From an uncultured Celeribacter sp. (GTDB lineage: Bacteria > Pseudomonadota > Alphaproteobacteria > Rhodobacterales > Rhodobacteraceae): DNA of 64,000 nt. Where the stretch lies: contig NZ_OY780935.1 of NCBI RefSeq assembly GCF_963675965.1, positions 1,972,501-2,036,500 of the forward strand, read 5' to 3'. Shown here in pieces: positions 43,900 through 53,804 of the stretch (the stretch's first letter is position 1; every line of letters starts with the position of its first letter). Under the pieces are notes generated by a model. That model searched no databases. It saw only the letters and a program-made list of their open reading frames with translations, and had not been told where the DNA came from. Position numbers and translations under genes: made by a program.

Positions 43900-45448
43900 G
43901 GCGACGCCCCCAAAGATCGAAGAGGTAAAACAGAGCCAAACTCAGCAGCAACAGCAACAGAGCGGCGCCCATGGCCTGGTCCATACGATAGGAACCCATC
44001 AAGCGATAGATCTGCAATGGCAGTGTTGCGGCTTCGGGGCGGGCGAACAGCGTGATGACGCCAAGATCGCCCATCGACAGCGCAGCCGCCAGACCGGCAG
44101 AAAACCCGATGGGCGCGCGCAGCCGTGGCAGCGTTACAAGCCGCAGACGAGTCCAGCCGGTCAGCCCAAGACTGTCCGCAAGACGCCCAGTGTCCTGCTC
44201 GGCAGAACTCAAAGCGGGGCTCATCGCCCGCAAGATGAACGGCATGGACATCACCGCATTCACCACGGCGGTAACCAAAAGCGCCCAACTGGCCGGATCG
44301 GTGATGGCAAACATCAGGATATAAAGCCCCGTCCCCATGACAAGAGGCGACGCGGCGATGGACATCATGCCAATCGCCTCAAGCCCACGCCATGTCTGCG
44401 CGGAAAGCGCCAGCGAAAGCGACAAGACAACCGCAAGGACCGCAGAACCCAGCGCAGTCACCAGCGACCGGCCAGCCGCCGTCCAGACCGACAACGGCAA
44501 ATCCAGCAGCCCCGCACCGCCGCGCAGCACAACTGCCCCCAGCGGCGCCAGCAAAAACAGGCTGACGGCTGTGATCCAGAACAGATCCAGACCCCGCGAC
44601 AGCGGATCGCGGGTATCAAAGCGCTGCACCACACGCCCCAAGCCGCCCGCACTGAATTGCGGCACGCTCACCTTCAGAGACACCAGCGCAGCAACAAGGC
44701 AGATTGCCACCTGTATCAGCGCCAGCAGCGCGGCCTTTCCCAGATTGAAATCATAGCGAAAGGCCTCGTAGATCGCGAGTTCGACCGTGGTGGCGCGTGG
44801 TCCCCCGCCAAAGGTCAGCGCCACCGCGAAAGAGGTCGTACAGATCAGGAAGATGACCGTCAGCGCACCCGGCACGACCTCTCGCAGCATCGGCACCTCA
44901 AGGTGCCGAAACATTGCACCGGGCGCGAAGTGCAGCGCAGCGGCCAGACGGAATTTTTCAGAGGGAATCGCTCCCCACCCCTGCAACAGCAGCCGCGTGG
45001 CCAGCGGCAGGTTGAAAAAGACATGCGCCAGCACGACACCGTGAAATCCATATATGGAAAAAGGCTCTAATCCAGCCCAACTTATAACAATCGACACCAG
45101 ACCGCTGCGCCCGAAAACCGCCGTCAACCCCAAAATGGCGACAATCACCGGCAGGATGAACGGCGCCCCCAGCAGTGTGATCAGCAGCCCGCGCCCCCAA
45201 AAACGCCGCCGCGCCAGCGCCCGCGCCGCCGGGATGGCCAGTGCGACGGACAGCAGCGCAGACACAAGCGCCTGCACGACCGTGAAGCGCACGGCGAGCC
45301 AGTCAAAGTGGGTCAGGACGGAAAAGCTATCCGCCCGCAAGGCCACTGCGCCCAGCGTGCCGAGGCTCATGAACACGACGAGAACCGCCGCGCCGAGCCC
45401 CGGCCAGAAGGGCATGCGTCGGCTTATTGCGAAAACGCGCTGCGCCAT
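43892..45448 (-). CDS. thiP: Thiamine ABC transporter permease
   Basis: 518 residues, about twice a single permease domain, as expected for ThiP, which carries two fused inner-membrane permease units. There are many hydrophobic helices with two EAA-type loops (for example RLAAALHFAPGAMFRHLEVP and RLADSLGLTGWTRLRLV). It overlaps thiB by 25 nt and thiQ by 8 nt. Confidence 0.93.
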   Translation of the reverse strand: MAQRVFAISRRMPFWPGLGAAVLVVFMSLGTLGAVALRADSFSVLTHFDWLAVRFTVVQALVSALLSVALAIPAARALARRRFWGRGLLITLLGAPFILPVIVAILGLTAVFGRSGLVSIVISWAGLEPFSIYGFHGVVLAHVFFNLPLATRLLLQGWGAIPSEKFRLAAALHFAPGAMFRHLEVPMLREVVPGALTVIFLICTTSFAVALTFGGGPRATTVELAIYEAFRYDFNLGKAALLALIQVAICLVAALVSLKVSVPQFSAGGLGRVVQRFDTRDPLSRGLDLFWITAVSLFLLAPLGAVVLRGGAGLLDLPLSVWTAAGRSLVTALGSAVLAVVLSLSLALSAQTWRGLEAIGMMSIAASPLVMGTGLYILMFAITDPASWALLVTAVVNAVMSMPFILRAMSPALSSAEQDTGRLADSLGLTGWTRLRLVTLPRLRAPIGFSAGLAAALSMGDLGVITLFARPEAATLPLQIYRLMGSYRMDQAMGAALLLLLLSLALFYLFDLWGRRRA

Positions 45449-46398
45449 TCTGCAATCGCCTTATCCCGAAGCGCATCGGCGTCGTCTTCATCGAGGAACA
45501 GCGCCTTTTGCGGATAGTTCAGCTCAGAAAAGGCGGCTGGCCACTGATCGCGCGGCAAGGCCGACGGGTAGGACCAGTTTGCGGTCGGGATGATGTTCTG
45601 GAAGGTCGGCGTCAGGATAAAGGCCAGAAACTGTTGCGCCAGATCGGGCTGGTCTGTGGCCATAAGCTGTGCCGCCGTTTCGACAATGAAATAGTGTCCT
45701 TCATCAAAGAGCGCGGCAGATTTCGTATCATCCTCTTCTGCCATAATGTGATAGGCGGGCGATGTGGTGTAGGACAGGACCATGTCCACTTCGCCATCGG
45801 TGAACAACCCGTAGGCCTCTGACCACCCCTTGGTCACGGTGGTGACTTTGGGGGCCAGTTTGGCCCAGGCCGCTTCGGCGTCATCTCCGAACACCTCTTT
45901 GCCCCAAAGCACCATGGCCAGACCCGAAATGGACGTGCGCGGGTCCTGAATGGCGATCGTCCAGTCCTCGTCGGAATTCACCAGGTCATGGAAGGACTGC
46001 GGCGGGTTGGCAATCTTGGTGTTGTCATAGATGAAGGCCGTATAGGACCAGTTGAACGGCACAAAGGTGTCGTCGGTCCAGTCAATCGGCAGCGTCAACG
46101 GCGACAAATCTAGCCCATGGGGCGCAAACAATCCGGTATCACGGGCCTTTTTCATCACATCGGAATTGAAACCGATCGCCACATCGGCCTTGGTCCGCTC
46201 CCCCTCCAGAAGAATGCGCGGCAGCACATCGCCGGTGATGTATTCGATCTCACAGGCGCATTCCTCTTCAAAGGCCTCTTTGATCGCCGGGCCCGGCCCC
46301 CATTCCGAGGCGAAATAATCCGGGGCGTAGATGGTCAGAGGCTCTGCATGGGCAGAGGTGGCGGCGATCAGCGCCGCAAGGGTCAATCCATATTTCAT
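45424..46398 (-). CDS. thiB: Thiamine-binding periplasmic protein
   Basis: 324 residues with a signal peptide (MKYGLTLAALIAATSAHA) and a type II periplasmic binding fold (LTIYAPDYFASEWGPGP and DRALVVSYTTSPAYH-like VLSYTTSPAYH). It captures thiamine for ThiPQ. The ATG at 46398 follows GGAG, and a TPP riboswitch lies just upstream, which fixes the assignment. Confidence 0.93.
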   Translation of the reverse strand: MKYGLTLAALIAATSAHAEPLTIYAPDYFASEWGPGPAIKEAFEEECACEIEYITGDVLPRILLEGERTKADVAIGFNSDVMKKARDTGLFAPHGLDLSPLTLPIDWTDDTFVPFNWSYTAFIYDNTKIANPPQSFHDLVNSDEDWTIAIQDPRTSISGLAMVLWGKEVFGDDAEAAWAKLAPKVTTVTKGWSEAYGLFTDGEVDMVLSYTTSPAYHIMAEEDDTKSAALFDEGHYFIVETAAQLMATDQPDLAQQFLAFILTPTFQNIIPTANWSYPSALPRDQWPAAFSELNYPQKALFLDEDDADALRDKAIAEWRSAFSQ

Positions 46399-46446
46399 GG
46401 CTCGCTCCATAAAAATGGGCGAAGAAAAAGGACAGCGTGAGTGGCT

Positions 46447-46540
46447 GATACCTTCCCTCCGCCGGTGTTAGCCGGTTCAGGTTCAACGGGTTCGCTGTCG
46501 CATCTCAGCCGTGTCATGCACGGGCACCCCGAGGTAGGCG
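46447..46540 (-). promoter_or_regulatory. TPP riboswitch (THI element)
   Basis: The reverse strand carries the conserved core in order: CGGGGTGCCC, GGCTGAGA, ACCCGTTGAACCTGA and GGCTAACACCGGCGGAGGGA. It ends about 50 nt before thiB. No U-tract terminator was found in between, so control at translation start is more likely. Confidence 0.95.
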
Positions 46541-46791
46541 CAAAGCTATTCACCGATGGAGAGAAGTGCAAGCCCCTCTCGCATCGGCAAGAGAGGCGTG
46601 TTCAGGCCGCTTTGAAAGATCGCCTGATTGCACTGTTTATGGCCTGAGAATTTTCGAACGGCTAGCAGAGCATAGGGCAGCCGTTTGTCGCTTCTGGCAG
46701 CTCTGTCGTCCCGGCGACCACGGATTTGTCGACCGTTGATTGCTCAACGCAAACACATCGGATAAAGCAAAGGAAACCTGAGGACCCGGCC

Positions 46792-47892
46792 ATGAGCATG
46801 AACACTTTCGGACATCTGTTTCGCTTCACCACCTGGGGGGAAAGCCACGGCCCCGCACTTGGCGCCACTGTGGACGGCTGCCCGCCGGGGATCTCGATCA
46901 CCGAAGACATGCTGCAGGTCTGGCTCGACAAACGCAAACCCGGCACATCGAAATTCACCACCCAACGGCGTGAACCGGATCAGGTGGAAATCCTGTCGGG
47001 TGTGTTTGAAGGTAAGACGACAGGCACGCCGATTCAGCTGATGATCCGCAACACCGATCAACGCTCCAAGGACTACGGCGAAATCGCGCAGGCGTTTCGT
47101 CCCGGCCATGCCGACATCACCTATTGGCAGAAATACGGCATTCGCGACTATCGCGGCGGGGGCCGTTCTTCGGCCCGGGAAACGGCTGCACGCGTGGCCG
47201 CAGGCGGGATTGCCCGCGCGGTTCTGGCCGAAATGGTGCCGGGGCTTGAACTCAAAGGCTTTATGACCCAGATCGGCCCGCATGGCATCGACGGGCCGCG
47301 CGATATGGCGGAAATCGAGAACAACCCGTTCTGGGTGCCCTCAGCTATAACAGCCCAGACATGGGCTGACTATCTGGGTGAGATTCGCAAACGCGGCTCC
47401 TCCGTCGGGGCCGTTGTCGAAGTCGTCGCCAAGGGCGTGCCCGCCGGGCTCGGCGCCCCGATTTATGCCAAGCTCGACACGGATCTGGCCGCTGCGATGA
47501 TGTCGATCAATGCCGTGAAGGCCGTGGAAATCGGTGAAGGCATGAACGCCGCCTGTCTGACCGGCGAAGAGAACGCCGACGAAATGCGCATGGGGCCGGA
47601 TGGCCCGGAATATGGTTCGAACCACTCCGGTGGCGTGCTGGGCGGCATTTCCACCGGACAGGATCTGGTCGTGCGCTTTGCCGTCAAACCGACCTCATCT
47701 ATCCTCACCCCGCGCAAAACCGTTACCAAATCTGGCGAAGATACCGATCTGATCACCAAAGGCCGCCATGACCCCTGCGTCGGCATCCGTGCCGTGCCCG
47801 TGGGCGAAGCCATGATGGCCTGCGTGATTTTGGATCACCTTCTGCTGCACCGGGGACAGGTAGGAGACGGGTTGCGCGGAAAGATCGGCTGA
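46792..47892 (+). CDS. aroC: Chorismate synthase
   Basis: 366-residue FMN-dependent enzyme of the shikimate pathway. Conserved signatures: GESHGPALG at the N-terminus, GGRSSARETAARVAAG, and RHDPCVGIRAVPVGEAM near the C-terminus. The ATG at 46792 follows a GAGGA site. It is divergent from the thi operon and followed by an AEC transporter 4 bp after its stop. Confidence 0.97.
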   Translation: MSMNTFGHLFRFTTWGESHGPALGATVDGCPPGISITEDMLQVWLDKRKPGTSKFTTQRREPDQVEILSGVFEGKTTGTPIQLMIRNTDQRSKDYGEIAQAFRPGHADITYWQKYGIRDYRGGGRSSARETAARVAAGGIARAVLAEMVPGLELKGFMTQIGPHGIDGPRDMAEIENNPFWVPSAITAQTWADYLGEIRKRGSSVGAVVEVVAKGVPAGLGAPIYAKLDTDLAAAMMSINAVKAVEIGEGMNAACLTGEENADEMRMGPDGPEYGSNHSGGVLGGISTGQDLVVRFAVKPTSSILTPRKTVTKSGEDTDLITKGRHDPCVGIRAVPVGEAMMACVILDHLLLHRGQVGDGLRGKIG

Positions 47893-47896
47893 CCCG

Positions 47897-48841
47897 ATGC
47901 TCACCATCCTCACGATCACATTCCCAATCTTCGCCATGGTCGGGATTGGCTACCTGACCGTGACCAAAGGCCTGTTTCGGCCCGCAGACACAGGCGTGTT
48001 GGGTGGATGGGTGATGAACCTTGCTCTGCCCGCCCTGATGTTCCAGGCGCTTGCCGCCCGGCCAATCTCGGAGGTGTTTCATCCCGGCTATATGGGCGCC
48101 TATATGTTCGGCGGCGTGCTGACCGCGCTGATCACCTATATCTGGTTCGGCTTCACCACCGACAGCTCGCGCCGGGGCGTCGCTATGATGGGCACCTACT
48201 GCCCGAATTCCGGCTTCATCGGCTATCCGTTGTTCGTGATCCTCTTCCCCGATGATGCCGGGCTGATCCTGGCCATGAACGTGCTGGTGGAAAACATCGT
48301 GCTGATCCCGCTGGCCCTGATCGCACTGGATGCCAGCAAACCCGATGATGGCACCGGGCAAAGCACCATGGCCCGGCTTGGAACTGTTTTCCTCGGCATG
48401 GCGAAACGCCCGCTGATGATCGCCATTGCCCTCGGACTTGTGGCTTCGGCCTTTGGCGGCAACCTGCCCGAAGCCGTCGATCATCTGGTCGGGTTGATGG
48501 CCAGTTCCGCTGCGGCCGTCGCTCTGTTCGTGATCGGCGGTTCGCTTGTCGGAGTGCCGTTTCAGGGCAATCTGAAACTTGCCTGGCAAATGGTGGTAGG
48601 AAAGCTGTTGATCATGCCGCTGATGACGGGCCTGTCGATGCTTGCCCTCGCTGCGCTCGGCTTCGGGTTCACCGACAATCTGCGCGATGCCGTCCTGATC
48701 TCCGGGGCATTGCCGACTATGGTGATCACCGCGGTCCTAGCGCAGGAGGTCGGACGCGGGGCTGTAGCCTCACTCGCGATCCTGCTGGCCACGATCACCT
48801 CTTTTTTCACGCTGAACGCCCTACTTCTGGTTCTGATGTGA
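47897..48841 (+). CDS. AEC-family transporter
   Basis: 314-residue membrane protein of the auxin efflux carrier/AEC family. It shows about ten hydrophobic helices in two five-helix halves, with the family-like LGGWVMNLALPALMF and GALPTMVITAVLAQE segments. The substrate is probably an organic acid or amino acid (family level). It starts directly after aroC and is likely co-transcribed with it. Confidence 0.87.
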   Translation: MLTILTITFPIFAMVGIGYLTVTKGLFRPADTGVLGGWVMNLALPALMFQALAARPISEVFHPGYMGAYMFGGVLTALITYIWFGFTTDSSRRGVAMMGTYCPNSGFIGYPLFVILFPDDAGLILAMNVLVENIVLIPLALIALDASKPDDGTGQSTMARLGTVFLGMAKRPLMIAIALGLVASAFGGNLPEAVDHLVGLMASSAAAVALFVIGGSLVGVPFQGNLKLAWQMVVGKLLIMPLMTGLSMLALAALGFGFTDNLRDAVLISGALPTMVITAVLAQEVGRGAVASLAILLATITSFFTLNALLLVLM

Positions 48842-48849
48842 GAGAATAG

Positions 48850-48880
48850 AAAAAGGGCCGCATATTCATGCGACCCTTTC
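48850..48880. terminator. Bidirectional terminator after AEC gene
   Basis: Stem AAAGGG-C-CGCAT / ATGCG-A-CCCTTT, loop ATTC, with an A-run left and T/C-run right, between convergent genes. Confidence 0.8.
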
Positions 48881-48902
48881 CCAATTCACTATGTGAAGCG
48901 AC

Positions 48903-49190
48903 TTAGCCGTTCACACTGTCTTTCAGCGCTTTGGCAATGGTCATTTTCACGACCTTATCGGCTTCTTTCTTCATCTGCTCACCAGTCTGCGGGTTGCGGA
49001 CCATGCGCTCGGGGCGTTCGCGGCAGTAGATTTTGCCAACACCCGGCAAGGTCACGGCGCCACCGGCAGAGACTTCTTTGGTGATGATGGAGGTGACGGC
49101 TTCCAGAGCGACACCTGCGGATTTCTTGTCGGTGCCCATCTCTTCGGCGAGTGCAGCAACGAGCTGGGTCTTGGTCATCGGTTTCGACAT
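48903..49190 (-). CDS. hup: HU-family DNA-binding protein
   Basis: 95-residue nucleoid protein of the HU/IHF family. The N-terminal MTKTQLVAALAEEMG and the arm region (GVGKIYCRERPERMVRNPQTGE) are typical; the tail is Lys-rich. It bends and compacts DNA as a dimer. ATG 49190 is chosen for the GAGGAG site upstream. A small C/G hairpin lies in the leader. Confidence 0.94.
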   Translation of the reverse strand: MSKPMTKTQLVAALAEEMGTDKKSAGVALEAVTSIITKEVSAGGAVTLPGVGKIYCRERPERMVRNPQTGEQMKKEADKVVKMTIAKALKDSVNG

Positions 49191-49323
49191 GTCTGTATAC
49201 TCCTCGTACATCCCCCATCGGGTTGGGGGTTATTGAGCATTTCTAAGCGAATATTGAGGGGACGCACAACGGCTAGTGTCGCCTTCCAGTGCTTTTTCGC
49301 TCATTTTGACGTAAAAACCGCAC

Positions 49324-50808
49324 TCAGAGGAAGGCTGTCTCTTCAAAAGAGCGCAATTTCCGGCTGTGAATCCGCTCAATCGGCAGCTCCCGCAAGCGTT
49401 CCATAGACCGAATACCGATCAGCAAATGCCGTGCGACCTGTGATTTGTAGAAGTCAGATGCCATGCCCGGCAGCTTCAGCTCGCCATGCAACGGCTTGTC
49501 CGAAACGCAAAGCAATGTGCCATAGGGCACCCGGAAACGAAACCCGTTCGCCGCGATCGTCGCGCTCTCCATGTCCAGCGCAATGGCGCGCGATTGCGAC
49601 AAACGCTGCACCGGTCCGGACTGATCGCGCAGTTCCCAGTTGCGGTTGTCGATGGTCGCCACGGTGCCGGTGCGCATGATCCGTTTCAGGTCATAGCCTT
49701 CAAGCTCTGTCACCTCTTCGACAGCGTCTTCCAGAGAGGTCTGGATCTCTGCCAGCGCCGGGATCGGCACCCAGACCGGCAGATCGTCATCCAGCACGTG
49801 ATCCTCGCGCAGATAGGCATGGGCCAGCACGAAATCCCCAAGCCGCTGGGAATTGCGCAGCCCGGCGCAATGGCCGACCATAATCCAGGCATGCGGTCGC
49901 AGCACGGCGATATGATCCGTCGCGGTTTTCGCATTGGACGGTCCCACCCCGATGTTCACCAATGTCACCCCGGACCCGTCAGCCCGCTTCAGATGGTAGG
50001 TCGGCATCTGCGGCATTTTCGGAGAGGCCGGGATCGGCGCTTCCGCGTCGAAGATTTCGACATTTCCGGTGGACACAAAGCTGGTATAGCCGCTAGCCGG
50101 ATCTGCCAGCATCTGCCGGGCGTAGGCCTCGAACTCGGACACGTAGAACTGGTAGTTCGTAAATAGCACATGGTTCTGGAAATGACCGGCATCCGTCGCT
50201 GTATAATGGGACAGACGTGCCAGAGAATAGTCGATACGCTGCGCGGTAAAGGGCGCCAGCGCGGCAGAACCGTCCTCATGGGTATACCCAAAGCCATTCA
50301 CGATGTCGTCGTGAGTCGTGGACAGATCCGGCACGTCGAAAATATCGCGCAACGGATAGGCCATGACCCCTTCCTGCGGAATGGTGATGTTTTCGTCATT
50401 CGCCACAGCGAAATGCACCGGCATCGGTGTCGAAGACGGGCCGATTTCAACTTTCACCCCGTGGTTCTGGATGATCTGGGCGATCTGCTGTGTCAGGTAG
50501 TTGCGAAACAGATCGGGCCGGGTGATCGTCGTCGAATAGACGCCCGGCCCCGCGACATGACCAAAGGACAAACGGCTGTCCATGCTCGCATAGGAGGTCG
50601 TGGTGACGCGGATTTCCGGATAAAAGGCCCGATAGCGCGCCGTCGGCGCCGCCCCTGAGGCGACATGGGAAAACTTCTGTGTCAGAAAGGAGGTCGCTTC
50701 TGTATAGAGGTCTTCAAGACGAGCCACAGCCTTTGCCGGGTCGTCAAACAGTTCAGCAGCCTTGTGCGGTGGCGTTTCGAGAGCGAGGCTTTTCATCGTG
50801 TTATTCAT
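49324..50808 (-). CDS. amn: AMP nucleosidase
   Basis: 494 residues. The enzyme splits AMP to adenine and ribose 5-phosphate. The C-terminal half is a nucleoside-phosphorylase-like domain (VNIGVGPSNAKTATDHIAVLRP, IMVGHCAGLR, LDMESATIAANGFRF), with the N-terminal regulatory domain before it. The length matches E. coli Amn (484). ATG 50808 has GAGGAC upstream. Confidence 0.93.
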   Translation of the reverse strand: MNNTMKSLALETPPHKAAELFDDPAKAVARLEDLYTEATSFLTQKFSHVASGAAPTARYRAFYPEIRVTTTSYASMDSRLSFGHVAGPGVYSTTITRPDLFRNYLTQQIAQIIQNHGVKVEIGPSSTPMPVHFAVANDENITIPQEGVMAYPLRDIFDVPDLSTTHDDIVNGFGYTHEDGSAALAPFTAQRIDYSLARLSHYTATDAGHFQNHVLFTNYQFYVSEFEAYARQMLADPASGYTSFVSTGNVEIFDAEAPIPASPKMPQMPTYHLKRADGSGVTLVNIGVGPSNAKTATDHIAVLRPHAWIMVGHCAGLRNSQRLGDFVLAHAYLREDHVLDDDLPVWVPIPALAEIQTSLEDAVEEVTELEGYDLKRIMRTGTVATIDNRNWELRDQSGPVQRLSQSRAIALDMESATIAANGFRFRVPYGTLLCVSDKPLHGELKLPGMASDFYKSQVARHLLIGIRSMERLRELPIERIHSRKLRSFEETAFL

Positions 50809-50940
50809 TATTATGTCCTCTTCGTATGACGGGGCGTATCCCCGTTTCATAACTGTGTTTCACTTCGGTCTTTGCCGCAGTTGAGACCAAGACCGTTCAA
50901 GACGCAAGACCAACCCCACAGGAAAGCGCGAGACCCCGAT

Positions 50941-51810
50941 ATGGCCCAACCCACCGTTTTTTCATTCGGACATGGTTACAGTGCGCAGGCGCTTGCCCGC
51001 AGGCTTCTGCCGCAGGGCTGGCATGTCATTGGCACGACCCGTAGCGTAGAGAAGGCACAGCAATTTGACACTCAGGGTGTGGAGGCACTGGTTTTGGGCC
51101 AGAATGACATCGCCGGGGCTCTGCGCCGCTCTACCCACCTTCTCGTCTCTGCCGGCCCCGGCGAACACGGCGATCCGATGCTGGCGCAGTACCGCGACGC
51201 CGTGATCTCAGCAGCTCCGAACCTGCGCTGGGTGGGCTATCTGTCAACCACCGGCGTCTACGGCGATCAGGGCGGCGGCTGGGTGGATGAAGACACGCCT
51301 CTGGCCCCCTCGACGGCACGCGGACAGGCGCGCGTTGCAGCTGAAACCCAGTGGCAAGAGCTGACAACCGCACTGGGTTTGACGCTGTCGATCTTCCGGC
51401 TCGCCGGTATTTACGGCCCCGGACGCGGCCCCTTCGCCAAAGTGCGATCAGGTCGGGCACGCCGCATCATCAAACCGGGCCAGATCTTTTCGCGCATTCA
51501 TGTCGAAGACATTGCCCAGATAGTAGATGCGGCGCTGCAACGCCCCGAACGTCAGGGCATCTACAATCTCTGCGACGATTGCCCTGCCCCACCACAGGAT
51601 GTGATCGCCTATGCTGCGGAGCTTCTGGGACTGCCCCTGCCCCCCGAAGAAGATTTCGCCACGGCGGACATGTCCCCCATGGCGCGCAGTTTCTATGCCG
51701 AAAGCAAGAAGGTGCGAAACGACAAGATCAAACGGGATCTGGATGTTGAGCTGCTCTACCCGGATTACAAGAAGGGGCTGACTGCGCTGCTGCAGGCGGA
51801 GGGTCAGTAA
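50941..51810 (+). CDS. NAD(P)-binding SDR-like protein (YeeZ type)
   Basis: 289 residues of the extended SDR superfamily. The glycine motif is FSFGHGYSAQALARRL (GHGYSA in place of GATGFIG), as in YeeZ-like proteins. There is a YLSTTGVYGDQGGGWVDE block and a catalytic-like SRIHVEDIA. The function is unknown. ATG 50941 follows GAGAC. The convergent MFS gene overlaps its stop by 7 nt. Confidence 0.88.
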   Translation: MAQPTVFSFGHGYSAQALARRLLPQGWHVIGTTRSVEKAQQFDTQGVEALVLGQNDIAGALRRSTHLLVSAGPGEHGDPMLAQYRDAVISAAPNLRWVGYLSTTGVYGDQGGGWVDEDTPLAPSTARGQARVAAETQWQELTTALGLTLSIFRLAGIYGPGRGPFAKVRSGRARRIIKPGQIFSRIHVEDIAQIVDAALQRPERQGIYNLCDDCPAPPQDVIAYAAELLGLPLPPEEDFATADMSPMARSFYAESKKVRNDKIKRDLDVELLYPDYKKGLTALLQAEGQ

Positions 51811-52997
51811 CCGCCCTTCCAGCCGCGCCGGTAGTCCCAAACCGTGACGGCGAAGACAAGCGCACCACCAAAGGTCAGCGCAGCGCCGACATAGCCCGAA
51901 ACCGGGAAGCCCAGACCGCGGGCGATGAAAATCGACGCCACAAACGGCCCCAGCGCATTGGCAACGTTGAACGCAGAATGATGCAAAGAAGCCGCCAGCG
52001 CCTGTGCATCCCCTGCCACCACCATCAGCCGGGTCTGCAGCAGGATCGGGAAGCCATTGGCCAGACCGATGGCCAGCACCAGCAAGAACATACTCACACC
52101 GCTGCCCGCAATCACCGGATAGAGCATCATCAGTCCGATATTGATCGCGAAGAGGATGAACACCGACAGGTTCAGCGCCCGGTCGGCTGCCCAGCCGCCG
52201 ATCAGCGTGCCGAAGGTCATCCCAAGACCCATGACCGCCAGATAGACGGGCACGGCCGTTTCGCCGACCTGCGTCACCGTGATCAGGGTCGAAGCGAGAT
52301 AGGTGTAGAACGCAAAGAAGCCGCCAAAGCCAATGGCTCCGCTCAGCAGCGTCAACAGCACCTGCCGGTTGCGCAACGCACCCAGTTCCCGCATCGGATT
52401 GGAGCCTGTGTCTGCCGCCTGTGCCGGGGCATAGGTCTGGATCAGAATGGCCGTCAGCAAGGCCAGCGCACCGACCAGCGCAAAGGCCCAACGCCAGCCT
52501 ACGGTCTGGCCCAGAACATTCGCGAAAGGCACCCCCACCACCGTGGCGATGGTCAGCCCGAGCATCAGCCGCGCGACCGCCTGACCTTTCTTGTTCGGCG
52601 CGACAAGCGAGGCGGCCATCAGCGCGGCAATGCCGAAATAGGCACCATGCGGCATGCCGGAAAGAAAACGCGCCGCCATCATGCTTTCGTAATTCGGGGC
52701 CACGGCGGACAACAGGTTCGCCAGACAAAACATGACCATCAGACCCACCAGCAAGAGCCGCCGGTTGATCTTGGCCGCCAGCACCGCGATCAGCGGCGCA
52801 CCGACCACCACACCCAGCGCATAGGCGGAAATCACATGGCTTGCAGCAGCCTCAGTCACTGACAAGCCTTTGGACAGGTAAGGCAGTAAACTCATCGAGG
52901 CGAACTCGGTGGTGCCGATGGAGAAACCGCCCATCGCCAATGCAAACAGCACGATGGAGGGGCGTGCGCCCTGCGTCACGGGGGAAACATTGGCCAT
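51804..52997 (-). CDS. MFS transporter (DHA1/AraJ-like)
   Basis: 397-residue transporter with 12 predicted helices. The loop between helices 2 and 3 (AKINRRLLLVG) and the motif C-like GVVVGAPLIAVLAA fit the drug/arabinose exporter subgroup. The substrate cannot be predicted. No regulator is adjacent. Confidence 0.9.
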   Translation of the reverse strand: MANVSPVTQGARPSIVLFALAMGGFSIGTTEFASMSLLPYLSKGLSVTEAAASHVISAYALGVVVGAPLIAVLAAKINRRLLLVGLMVMFCLANLLSAVAPNYESMMAARFLSGMPHGAYFGIAALMAASLVAPNKKGQAVARLMLGLTIATVVGVPFANVLGQTVGWRWAFALVGALALLTAILIQTYAPAQAADTGSNPMRELGALRNRQVLLTLLSGAIGFGGFFAFYTYLASTLITVTQVGETAVPVYLAVMGLGMTFGTLIGGWAADRALNLSVFILFAINIGLMMLYPVIAGSGVSMFLLVLAIGLANGFPILLQTRLMVVAGDAQALAASLHHSAFNVANALGPFVASIFIARGLGFPVSGYVGAALTFGGALVFAVTVWDYRRGWKGGY

Positions 52998-53210
52998 GTT
53001 TGATGATCCTAAGCTGCGGCGCGGCCGCCGGGACAGGGGATGTTGTCCTCACATCCCTTATTCTGCCCCACGGATCAAGAGCACCAAAGGCCTCAGCCGT
53101 TCAACCCGCCTTTGCACAGGATGCATAGGCCATCCGTCGCGCAACCGCGCATTTTGCTGAACCTTTCCCTTAGGTCGCGCGTTACCCCCCTGTCTCAAGG
53201 AAGGTGATCC

Positions 53211-53804
53211 ATGCCCGAACCCAGATCGATCAACGACATTCTGACCGCCCTGAATCGGGCCTGCGATGGCGACTCTGTGTCGGTGGACCAGATCTTTGAC
53301 GAGATTGGGCACCGCTCCTTCGCGCCCGCGCTTCTGGTGCCGGCGCTGCTTTTGGTGTCACCGATTTCCGGCATTCCCGGCGTGCCCACCGTGGGGTCGA
53401 TTATCATCTTTTTCTTCGCGGTTCAGGCCATTATCGGCACAGATCACCTCTGGTTACCGGGCTTTATCCGTAAACGCAACATGCCCTGCAGCAAGCTGAG
53501 TAAGGCTCTGATCTGGCTGCAAAAACCGGCCGACTGGATCGACGAACGCACAGAGCGGCGCCTGTCGGTTCTGGCACGCTGGCCGTGGCATAATCTGGCC
53601 TATGTCGCGATGATCGCGCTGGCCATGATCATGCCGTTTCTGGAAATCCTGCCGATGGTGACCTCGGTCGCCTGTTTCTCCATCAGCCTTCTGGCGCTTG
53701 GCATCATGGTGCGCGACGGCCTGCTGGTGCTGCTCGGTTATCTCTGCATCGGCGCCTTTGGCCTGCTGGTGCTCAGCCTGACCCGGACCGTCACCGGGGG
53801 TTAA
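53211..53804 (+). CDS. ExoD-family membrane protein
   Basis: 197-residue inner-membrane protein matching ExoD (exopolysaccharide synthesis). It has about four hydrophobic segments; the conserved block is FAPALLVPALLLVSPISGIPGVPT, shown here in part. ExoD was first linked to exopolysaccharide and alkali tolerance in rhizobia; its biochemical function is not known. It overlaps the convergent dxs stop by 4 nt. Confidence 0.88.
   Translation: MPEPRSINDILTALNRACDGDSVSVDQIFDEIGHRSFAPALLVPALLLVSPISGIPGVPTVGSIIIFFFAVQAIIGTDHLWLPGFIRKRNMPCSKLSKALIWLQKPADWIDERTERRLSVLARWPWHNLAYVAMIALAMIMPFLEILPMVTSVACFSISLLALGIMVRDGLLVLLGYLCIGAFGLLVLSLTRTVTGG

Noticed and set aside
43730..45070. 446-residue Gln/Arg/His-rich frame opposite thiP
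   Set aside because: Composition caused by reverse reading of Leu/Ala codons; no motif.
51448..52728. 426-residue frame on the same strand as the MFS gene
   Set aside because: Out-of-frame with the clear 12-helix transporter; Arg/Gly/Cys-rich without motifs.
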